From contig JANTQA010000020.1 of assembly GCA_027625915.1 (NCBI GenBank), forward strand, positions 1,054,001-1,118,000: a stretch of DNA of 64,000 nucleotides. The letters are read 5' to 3'. A model generated the notes under the pieces. It ran no database searches. It saw only the letters and a program-made list of their open reading frames with translations, and was not told where the DNA came from. Below, piece after piece: positions 36,164-45,362 of the stretch. Numbering within the stretch: the stretch's first letter is position 1; every line of letters starts with the position of its first letter. The translations under genes were made by a program, and so were the position numbers. The stretch comes from Anaeramoeba flamelloides. Lineage: Eukaryota; Metamonada; Anaeramoebidae.

Positions 36164-36355
36164 AGGATCTTACAGTTTTCCAAGAACATAACCAACAATT
36201 TTTCCTTCAAAATTTTCTGCAACGTGTGTAAGTTCTGGCCAAGTTAAAAAGTGATACAAATAATATCTCATTTGATAATTTTCAGGAAGACTTTGAAGAT
36301 TTGCGTTTTGAACTGCAACAATGTCTTCGAATCGGGCGTTTCTTATGATTACCAT
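31810..36355 (-). CDS. NAA10: N-alpha-acetyltransferase 10 (NatA catalytic subunit)
   Basis: Four exons: 36355-36174, 35614-35505, 35404-35302 and 32194-31810, giving 259 residues. Residues 1-60 ([34 protein letters not shown]) match the NAA10 N-terminus closely. [18 protein letters not shown] (73-90) holds the acetyl-CoA motif R-x-x-G-x-A. KYVTLHVR (108-115), [17 protein letters not shown] and [11 protein letters not shown] complete the GNAT fold. All phases match and the last join rebuilds the family sequence between LKF and [11 protein letters not shown]10 with NAA15 acetylates N-termini on the ribosome. The tail (about 165-259) is Lys- and Glu-rich, ending in a long Gly/Arg/Lys tract ([12 protein letters not shown]), unusual for the family. 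The exon 2 acceptor (AATGAAAG) is the least certain. The last intron is 3.1 kb. Confidence 0.9.
32354..32920 (+). mobile_element. SINE-like non-autonomous retroelement, copy 2, with target duplication
   Basis: Collinear with 6600-7182. Flanking direct repeats AAATCTTCTGTTTTC (about 32339-32353) and AAATCTTCAGTTTTC (32921-32935) differ at one base and mark a target-primed insertion. The 3' end is the hairpin AGTGTAATTTACACC, then CTTC and (AAT)n. Confidence 0.75.
33190..33940. mobile_element. TTAA-flanked MITE (TTAAGGGATTA family), copy 1
   Basis: Starts at TTAA (33186-33189) with GGGATTAACG. Interior landmarks TTTGTTGATCTCATGAATTA, AAAAATGATCC and AAATGTAGATT recur in the copies at 36505 and 51734. 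The right end is eroded, probably near CCTTATCCCATATT. Confidence 0.65.
34154..34336 (+). pseudogene. LINE reverse-transcriptase-like fragment
   Basis: A 60-codon frame reads [20 protein letters not shown] then [20 protein letters not shown]. It resembles the LINE RT stretch LkiNxxKSEalyfs..l.lnn..i...FkYLG, though the YLG is not kept. Flanks are low-complexity. Probably an isolated scrap. Confidence 0.4.
34487..34516. repeat. Solitary right end of MITE family 2
   Basis: GCTGGGCGCCTTTGAGTGAA then ATGGAGTTTA matches the MITE 2 terminal repeat. The matching left end was not found. Confidence 0.6.
34720..34965. repeat. Relic of the large hairpin repeat family
   Basis: CTATCCACTTCATTTTAAAA, GAGTTTAGTGCGATGG and TATACTTGAATATAAGGTGG match the centre of the hairpin at 40044-40585 and still form a short stem. 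Confidence 0.5.
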
Positions 36356-36504
36356 TATTATTAATTTTGAAAAAACAATAAAAAATGATCAGTCTCTTTC
36401 AATTTGATTGCTTTTCAAAAAGTAAAATCTTTGGTTGTTGTTAGATTTTCGTTCAATCTTTTTTATACAAATAACTCTTGTTTGAATTTCTTGAAAAAAA
36501 AATC

Positions 36505-37110
36505 TAAATTTAAGTGGCAAGTAGTTACAAATGTAAAATCTCTGATTAAAGTCTGCTGTTATAGAATGTAAATCACATTAGTGGGTAATATTTAAATGTC
36601 TCTAAAAAAATCTATTAGTCAAGTAGTACTACTATTTGTTGATCTCCTGAATTAAAAATGATTCATGTATTTGTAAAAAATTCAAAAAATTTCAGAAAAA
36701 ATATGTATTTATAGACAAATATAAAGGTTGAATAATCAATTTTAAAGACCTCAAAGCTCGAAAATATCTTTCTTAAATTTGTCTCTTTATGTAGATTATT
36801 TGATAAAAAATTATATTTTATAAATAAATTAAATAATCAACACAATAGATTATTTTGACAAATTATTTTCTGAAAAAAATTGAAAATATATAGAAGTTTC
36901 AACCAGTTTCAGAAATAGTAAACAAAACTCTAGGTGGTTGTTGGTATTTTATTTTGATGGTTATTGGGTTAATTTCGAAATTAATATAATCGAAAAAATT
37001 TTTATAATTATATTCTGAAGATAATAATTATTAAATTTCCTCTAATATTATTATTGCATTTGAGGTTCCTATTTTTTTCGGATTTAGAAAATTAATTTAA
37101 AAAAAAATTT
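36505..37110. mobile_element. TTAA-flanked MITE family, copy 2 (ends eroded)
   Basis: Interior matches copies at 33190 and 51734 (AAATGTCTCTAAAAAAATCT, ATTTGTTGATCTCCTGAATT, AGTAAACAAAACTC). It lies about 150 bp upstream of the NAA10 start. Terminal TTAAGGG is not visible. Confidence 0.55.
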
Positions 37111-37155
37111 TCAAAATGATTATTTTTAATTGTGATAATTATAAAAAAAAAATAA

Positions 37156-37353
37156 TACAGTCAGTTCCGCTTTTTGTATACAAACTTTCAACGAAATTTA
37201 AGGCATAAAATAATCACAAATTAATGTATATTTTTTGAAATTTTTTTAACGAAAATTATTTTACTAATATATGAATTCTGTCCCATAATATAAGATTTAT
37301 GTGTCCATTAAAATTTTTTGAAAGTTTGTGACTTTTAAGTGGAACTGACTGCA
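37156..37353. mobile_element. Foldback MITE (TACAGTCAGTT family), copy 2
   Basis: TACAGTCAGTTCCGCTTTTT at the left and AAGTGGAACTGACTGCA at the right. The internal AAGGCAxAAA units are more mutated than in copies 1 and 3. Confidence 0.8.
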
Positions 37354-39350
37354 CATTCCACAGATATTAAAAAAAAAAAAAAGAACAAAAAGAAGAAAAC
37401 AAGTTTTCTAGAAAATATTAATTATTGGTGTTCATCGAGATATCTTATTGTGAAAGCTTATAAAAAGTTATCATTGTACTTTCAGTTTTAATAGACAAAT
37501 GAAAATTTTTTAACCCACGAACACATTCTCATAAAGAATATTTAATTTCATTCACTTGAAGCATTTTTACGCTACACAACTTACACCACTCGATTAACTG
37601 AGAAAATACACAATTTCCCCCATTTTATTACTCTTCTTGGTGATGATGTATCAACCCTTTCAAAAATATTTAATTCATATTTTTATTGTATTATTGATGA
37701 AAATGGTATCTTTTTTGTTGTTTTTAAAAAGAATAATTTTTCTTTTATAGGATCTGTTTTTTTTGATCAAAGAATCTTAATATTTTAAAAATATTCTTGA
37801 ATTCACCTACAAAAATATCAACTTCTATAACGCAATTTAATTTCCAATCAAGATATTCCGAAATATATAACGATTTTTATATAATAATCATTATTTTATA
37901 GAAAATTTCTATTTGTGATATTATCCCGATTAAATTGATTATTGTGATTTTCTACAATATCACAATTTGATAAAAATAATTGCAAATTTTGAAAATTTAT
38001 CATGACTTTAAAAACATATTATCAAATCCTCAAATAAAATTCTGGAAAAAAATGTCAGCCTAATTTTAATTTCAAAAGAGTTCTAAAAATTATTATCACC
38101 CAATATTTTTTTACTACTTTTGATTCATACAAAAACCAAAGTCCACATCATAAAATTTGAATTAATTTTAGGAATTAAAATAGAAATCAAAAAACCAATT
38201 AAAACCACAATTTAAGTCTGCTAATTTTACCAAAATTAAGATTATTATTGCTAACCTTAATAAAATTGAGTTTGACAGTATTTTTGTTATAATTTTCTTA
38301 TTTAAGTGAAATTGTATTTAACATTTTTTAAAAAAATATTAATCAATCTAGATTATTTGTGGATTCCAGATATCGATAAAACATATAAAAGTAAGAAAGG
38401 AATTAAATAAAAAATACTGAAATTAAAACCATTTTACAATTAAAACACGTTTGGAACTATTTTTTGATTATGAATTTTTTTTCCAGTATTCAATTTAATT
38501 CTGGGTTTCTAACTTTACAAAAATCATTTGTATTCAACTTATTTAAAATAGGAATATTTATCTTCAATAATATTCAATAAATATTTCCAATAGAAAAGTT
38601 AATAATTCGGGATCTAATTTCATAAAAAATAAAAAAAATATTTCAGTTGTGCATATTTTTAACTGATATAAGATTATAATTTCGTAACATATTTTATATA
38701 TCTCTAATAAATTCTAAAAATTATAATGACACTTCAAAATAAGAAGAAAAAACCCCAATTATTAAATTATATATTTAGAAGATTCCTTAATTTCTAAAAA
38801 TAAACCAAATGAAAATATCATAAACATGAAAAGAGAAGAAAAAGTACATTTGGTAAAAAATTAATTATCTTAATTTAGTATAAATGATTATATAAAGTTA
38901 TAGTCACCAAAAAAAATATAATATTTGTTGAAAAAGAAACAAAATCGTCTTTTATTTGACTTTTGAAAAAAACTTTAAACAGTTGTTAGGAAAATCAAAA
39001 TAATTTCATTTGGAAAAGAAGGTATATAATAATTACACTTTTTGGAACACTTGGGTTTGGGAATTTATTTTTCTTTTTCTGTTTCGGATTTTGTTCTTGA
39101 TGATTTATATCCTTTCATAAGAGATGATTTTTTTTTCGAAAACTGAATTATGATTTTTTTCGTTTTATTTTGAAATTGGTAGAAATACTTTTTGAACAAA
39201 TTTATTTTAACTAGAAAATGGGTAATTTGGTTACAAAGGTTTTTGAAAAATTTGTTAGACCTCAATCAAATGTACAAACTGATAATTTGTTTTGAAAAAT
39301 ATATGAAGTTTTTATTATTTTAACTTTCTAATAGTAATGCAAAAATTTTA
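37354..39350. other. AT-rich interval, nothing seen
   Basis: No coding block or defined element; frames at 39065-39265 and similar are chance-level. Confidence 0.5.
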
Positions 39351-39548
39351 TACAGTCAGTTCCACTTTTAAGGCGCAAACTAACAAAGAAATTTATGGCA
39401 CAAAAAAACATCAAATTAAGGCATAAAAATTCGATTTTTTTTTTTACAATTTGTTTTACTAGAATCTGAATTTTGTGCCTTAATTTGAGATTTTTATTGT
39501 GCCTTAAATTTCTTTGAAGTTTGTTCCTTAAAAGTGGAACTGAAAGTA
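39351..39548. mobile_element. Foldback MITE (TACAGTCAGTT family), copy 3
   Basis: TACAGTCAGTTCCACTTTTA to TAAAAGTGGAACTGA, with internal AAGGCxCAAA units in both arms. The last bases of the right end are changed. Confidence 0.85.
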
Positions 39549-40043
39549 ACAATATAATAATTTCATTTTCAAATCTATAAACACAAAAAAGTTCATTAAG
39601 CAGTTCCAAATATTTTATACAATTACTTTTAAAAGTTTGAAATCTTTTAAAATTTCAAAACCTACTTGAAAAATCCTTTAGCAATTTATTTTAAAAATTT
39701 TTAGTCAAAAAGATGTTTATAATTTTTTTTTTCTCTTTGGTTGATTATAACTTTGAAACATGTAATATTATATCTAATTCTTTCGAATGAAAATTCTTTT
39801 TGAGAATTAAAAGTAATATACCACAATAACCAAACATTCTTGAGTTCTAATAGTCATCCTTAAATCTTACAAAAATAAGAAAATTAGAATCTTTTTTCTT
39901 TGAAAAATATAGAAAAATAATTAAAAACAACAAAAGTGATTTAACGAAAACACAAATAAAAACCAAAAACTAGACTTTTGATATTTACTATTTGTTGCAA
40001 ATTAAATTGAAACAAATTTTCTAATCAGCTTTCCCAAAAACAT

Positions 40044-40585
40044 TTAAGGACTATTCGAATTTAATGCTCTGAGAGGGTTGAAATACCATACAGTAAATGG
40101 TAAAACTCGTTAAAAAGTTGTAGGTTTTTCTGAAAGTCAAAATATTACAATTTTTGGAATTATTAACGATTTGTTTGTAAATTAAAAAAATATTTTGAGA
40201 TCCAAAATTTAACTGAATTCCCGAAAAAAAACATTGCAAATTTGAATTACTAATTTTTTACCTATTGCTGCTGTGACTTTCCACTTCGTATATTTATATT
40301 TCAAGAGTTTAGTGGGGTGGTATCAATATACTTTAATATAAAGTGGAAAGTCACAGCAGCAATAATAAAAAAATTTATAATTCAAATTTGCAATGTTTTT
40401 TTTCGGGAATTCAGTTAAATTTTGGATCTCAAAATGTTTTTTTAATTTTAAATGAAAACAGTTTAAAATCCCAAAAATTGCAATATTTTGACTTTCAGCA
40501 AAACCTATAACTTTTTAAACATTTAAACCATTTACTGTATGGTATTCCAACCCTCTCAGAGCATAAAATTCGAATAATCCTTAAA
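40044..40585. repeat. 542 bp hairpin: two 250 bp arms in inverted orientation
   Basis: The left arm (TTAAGGACTATTCGAATTTA ... TGCTGCTGTGACTTTCCACT) and the right arm (AGTGGAAAGTCACAGCAGCA ... TTCGAATAATCCTTAA) are close reverse complements with a few indels, separated by about 40 bp. Both ends read TTAAGGA. It ends 267 bp before the MOB4 start codon. Diverged relatives lie at 34720 and about 58890-59215. Confidence 0.85.
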
Positions 40586-40851
40586 ATCATTTAACCTTTT
40601 CAATTTTTAATTCTTAAAACCAGCTAAAATAATTAATTTTCTCGTAAAGTATTGGAAACTCTGATCGTTTGTTAAAGTTCTTGAATGTGATTATTGTAGA
40701 AAACTGAATGAAAAAATTTAATCCTCTTTATTATACAATGAACAGTATAAGTTCTATTATAGATCTATCTTTTATTTAATAATTTACTAAAAATTCATTT
40801 TTTCTGTTTTTATCTTTGTGAACAATATTATTTGTTTTTTGTTTACAATAA

Positions 40852-41586
40852 ATGACAACCAAATTAAGACGTAACAGACCTGGTACCAAAAGAAAAGAAC
40901 TTTACAATTGGCCTAAATTACCATTAGACGAAATGGATGGTGCTCTAAGCACCCAACAACATTTACAAACATTAATAAAAAAAGATCCATCTGATATTTG
41001 GAAATTGGTTTTGCTGCCTGACGGCCAAGACAAATACGTCTGGATTTATGAGCATGTTTGTCAATTTATTGTAGAGTTACACCACTATTGCGCCTTTCAT
41101 AATGACGTTTGGACTGTTGAAAATCACCCCGAGATGCACATCACGATCAATGGTGAAGATACGGTCTTTTTGTCGAGTGCGTTTCGTCCACCGAAGAAGG
41201 TGCCAGCAATTGACTATATTACACAAACGATCGAACAAACACAAGACACATTAAATAATAGTACTCTATTTCCTTCAAGGGCCTTTATTCCTGAAGAGGG
41301 GCAAGCCAAATTTGTAGAAATTTACAGAAGGCTCGCTCGGATCTTTGCCTTCAGTTATTACCACTACCCTGACTATTTTCAGAAATTTGAAAATCAGTAT
41401 TATTTGTTCACTCGTTTTAAGACCTTAGGGAAATACTACAAGTTAATTAAACAAGAAAGCCTATTGGTCCCAGAACATGTTGCAGAAATTGAGCCTTTAA
41501 AAGAAGAACAAAAAGAAAAAGAAAAGGATGAAGATGATGACGATGACGATGACGACGAAGACGAAGAAGAAGAAGAAGAAAACTAA
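40852..41586 (+). CDS. MOB4: MOB4/phocein-like protein
   Basis: A single exon of 244 residues. The N-terminus LRRNRPGTK..LYNWP and the segments LDEMDGALSTQQH, LPDGQDKYVWIYEH, VPAIDYITQTIE, LFPSRAFIPE and RRLARIFAFSYYHYPDYF follow animal MOB4 along its whole length. MOB4 is a scaffold of the STRIPAK phosphatase-kinase complex, acting in membrane traffic and cytoskeleton control. Canonical MOBs bind zinc through Cys-x4-Cys and His-x4-His. Here the first pair aligns with Asn and His (ENHPEMH) and the second with Phe and Tyr (FSYYHY), so the site looks lost. An acidic tail of about 30 Asp/Glu (after QKEKEKDE) is an addition. The ATG at 40852 is the first in frame and leaves the usual short N-terminus. 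Confidence 0.93.
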   Translation: MTTKLRRNRPGTKRKELYNWPKLPLDEMDGALSTQQHLQTLIKKDPSDIWKLVLLPDGQDKYVWIYEHVCQFIVELHHYCAFHNDVWTVENHPEMHITINGEDTVFLSSAFRPPKKVPAIDYITQTIEQTQDTLNNSTLFPSRAFIPEEGQAKFVEIYRRLARIFAFSYYHYPDYFQKFENQYYLFTRFKTLGKYYKLIKQESLLVPEHVAEIEPLKEEQKEKEKDEDDDDDDDDEDEEEEEEN

Positions 41587-42189
41587 GAACTACCAGTGAT
41601 GAAAACAATCTTTTTTTTCTTTATTATCTTCTGTTCATTTTTTGTTTGATTATTAAATTTTTTTTACAATTAAAAATAATTTATTTTTTTTCCATTTTTT
41701 TTCGGCCTTCAATTAAATCAATTAATGTTGTGTCAAAGAATATTTTTCTGATTGTGTTTGTAAAAACCTTAAAAATTTTGGCTTATGTTTGTTTGAATAT
41801 TAAATAGGATCAAAATTAAACCATTTTTCTAATTTTGAAGATATATTTTTCAAATTTAGAATTTTCAAATTATCCTATAATTTGAAATTTAAATGAAATA
41901 AAACATAAGCTAATTAATCTTTTTTCAATTTATTCAATCTCCTTTTCATTAAGGATTCTTCATTCACCCAAAATATATACAATGTGTACATGATAAAAAA
42001 GGTCTAAGTAAATAAATATAGATCACAAATTTCAATCTTTAACTTGGAATTTAATAGTAAAAAAAAAACAAGAAAATGAAAAGTTAAATTTTTTCCCTTT
42101 TATCATTCTGATACATATAACATACAGATTCTCGATCCAACTAACAATAAAGTTATCAAATTAAATAATTCTCTCTTTTCAAAACGAAA
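41587..42189. other. MOB4 3' flank, nothing seen
   Basis: AT-rich with poly-T runs; no gene or defined repeat. Confidence 0.5.
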
Positions 42190-43240
42190 ATTCCAAATTT
42201 TTAATACAGTTAAAACAGTTAAAAGAACCTAAATAATAATATAATTTCATTCAAATTAGAAATAATTTTGGATTATTGCAAAATATCAAAAGAGTTTTTT
42301 GTTCTTTTTCTTTTTTTTGTTTTTCATTTCATTTTTTGAATTACCTAAAATCTTTGGTTTCGATCTAAATAGATTTTTTATAATGATTGATATTAGGTAA
42401 AAGTTGAGTTGTTCAAAATAGAAGAACTTTTAAAAAAATTAGTTGATAGTATCTAGCTTTTTGATCTCAATAATTGTAATAGAAATTGTAAAAATTTACC
42501 ATGAGAATTTTTTGTTTTATGTTCTCTCAAAAAATTTGAAGTCTGTTACCTTTTTTTTAATTTGGTAATTATTTATTGTTTATTTTATGAGTATTGTAAA
42601 TTAAAAATAATTTTTCAACTTTTGATTGGTAAGTGGATATAATTTAGTATTTGATCTAGAATTTATTTAAAAACATTTTTAAATTAAAAAATTGATTTTG
42701 GGTGTGTTAAAAATTTATAATTGGGTTTTAGTTTATTGATCAACAATTTTCATCCATTTTTTAAAATTTTAAAAGTTCATAATTTTTGAATTAGGGTTCA
42801 TCTTAAAGGGAAATTGTTATAAATCTCAGTATTTCCAATTCTGTAAATAGTATTGATTGATTACAGTGATCAAAATAATACGTGCACAGAGACTATATTC
42901 CTTGTTTCAAAATATAATCCGTGCTTTTTTTTCTTCTTTGTTCCAAAGCAATACCCAATTCGTGATCAAATAGTATACCTAAGATCAAATCAATTTTGAA
43001 AGTAAACACCCGGAAATTTTCAGTAAAATTTAAATTATTCATGAAAATTTGTCAAAAATATCCCATAATATTCTCAATTTTTTTTTGATATTTATTGATT
43101 TTTTTGATGATAAAAATTTCTTTAAAATTTTACTCTAATTTTTGATTTAAATTTTTCAATTTGATCCTTCATTTTTAGATTTTCATTTTAAATAATAATA
43201 CTTGTAGAAACAAATACCATATTTTTTTTATTGTTTATTA
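42190..43240 (-). repeat. MITE family 1 copy plus a downstream block duplicated at 50.3-51.0 kb
   Basis: 42190-42728 is a diverged MITE 1 copy (GAATTACCTAAAATCTTTGG, GTTGTTCAAAATAGAAGAAC, right end GGTGTGTTAAAAATTTATAA). From 42850 the sequence (TTTCAAAATATAATCC, TGATCCTTCATTTTTAGATT) parallels 50640-51000, which also follows a MITE 1 copy. The pair is therefore a larger repeat or an old segmental duplication. Confidence 0.55.
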
Positions 43241-45362
43241 TCAGTTTCTTAGTTTGGTTGATGTATAGGTCTTCTATAACAAATAAACACGCTTTTTATT
43301 TTAAAACACGTGTTAAATTTTTTTTTGAATGCTTTATTTTAACTACAGTAATTAGAATTAAAATAGAACCAAAAAGGGGTAATAAATATAAAAAGAAAAA
43401 TACTAACTATTAAAAATTGAATAGTTATAAAATTGATAGCTTTTTCAAAATTTAATACAAAAACAAAAGTTTATCAATCGGGGAATTAAATTGGGGTAAA
43501 TTTACAATATTTAAATTTTTTTTTTCAAATATTAAACTACTAGAAATTTAAATAAAACAAATAACAATATTATTTCAAAGTACAATAAGTAAGCATTATT
43601 AAATTTCTTCATATGTTTTTATTATAATTAATTAATGAAAAAGATTTTTCTTTTAATTAATTGGTAAAAGATTTTGACAAAATCAAAAAATTATCAATCA
43701 CAAAAAATATAAATTGTCAATTTCAAAAAATTATGCAAAACTTTTTTAATTGCAATTCAACAACTATTTTGAAATTTTTTTAATACTATTTCTCAGAAAA
43801 ATATTTTAATTTAATATCTATGTGATTTATATATTTTAATTTTTATTTTAATCTTTTTAGGGGGGGATGATTTTAATAATTTCGCCTATTTAAATAAATT
43901 ATAGTTTTTTTTTGGATTTGGAATTGTTTTAAAGACTCAAAAATTTGTTTAGTATTTAGGGAGAGAATAATAATACGGATTTTTTTTCTAATAATATTAA
44001 AAATATTAATATTTATTATTCTATTGACTTTTTTTTAAGTTTCCTAGGTTTTCTCTCTTTAAAAAGAATTTTTTTTTAAATTTGTAAATATTATTTAACC
44101 CAGGAGTTGTCAATTTCCTGTTATTTACTTTTCGATTTTTATCATTATTTTTTTATTTTATGATTAGAAATTCAATCGATAATACAAAACAAAAAGTAAA
44201 AAAAAAAAAAAAATCCTTTAAGTTTTCCAAAATTTAAAAGATTTGAGTATGCAATTAAATCCATATAAGCGACTTGAGTCTCCAATATAAAATTAACACA
44301 ATTTCTCAAACAATAATCATTCACAAAAAGTATTAAAAATTATTGAAAAAGTCACTAAAACAGATGAAAGATTTCAATCAACTCATTTTTCTTACAAAAT
44401 TAAATAATTTTTTTCGTAAAACTTTTTGAAAACAACTTTATTATGAAAAAAAATATTTATTTCAAAAAATAATTACTGATTAATTTTTTAAACTTGACAA
44501 AATTTTTATTTTTTAAATCATTAACCATACTTTTAAAACATTTCTTTACAAAGAATATATTGAAGATCAACTAATTTTACAAACTTTCTTTTGCATTTAA
44601 ACCAATAAAATTCTTAATTTAAAACAGAGTAAAATAATTTAGAAAATGGAAAATGAAACAAAAAACTTTCAAAATATATTTGTATTTATCAGTATTATTA
44701 ATTTTATTTGATGAAGTATTATATACACATACACCCCTACTCTTAAATAATATATCATTTTTCTTTTTTTTTTTTATTTGGTCGTAAAAATTGCAATTTT
44801 TATTTGATCGTCTTTTTTTTAACACATTTATCAACTATAATTCAACTTTTGTCATCTATCTATACATGCTAAAACAAACAATAAAAAAATAATTATCTTT
44901 CTTATAAAACTATTAACTATTGTATTTTTACACCTGACGAACTTTACTTCACAAATGATATCTTTTCTTTACTTTAAATCTGCTAATGATTCTATATCCA
45001 ATATTTCAATTAAAGTTGATCTCATCTATAATTCCTTTTATTGTATGAGTAACGAATATTAAGTTATTTATTTGGGTTTTAATCTTTCTTAAAAGAAGCG
45101 CTGTTTGATTGAAGCTCGTTTGGTAATAAGAAAGGGTAATAACAACGACAACAACAATAACAATAACAATAATTATTAATAATAATTAATAATAACAACA
45201 GCAACGGCAACAAGAAAAAGAACAACAATAACAATATTATTACTAATAATAATAATAATAATATTAAATCAATTATTAATAATAATCATAATCATCATAG
45301 CAAAATTGTTCATTACCTAAGAGTTGGGATATATAAATTCATAGCGAATAAATTAAATTATT
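43241..45362. other. Gene-free interval ending in AAC/AAT repeats
   Basis: No coding block. 45140-45300 is a run of imperfect AAC and AAT triplets (AACAACAATAACAATAACAA-like) directly after the RhoBTB stop codon. Confidence 0.6.
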
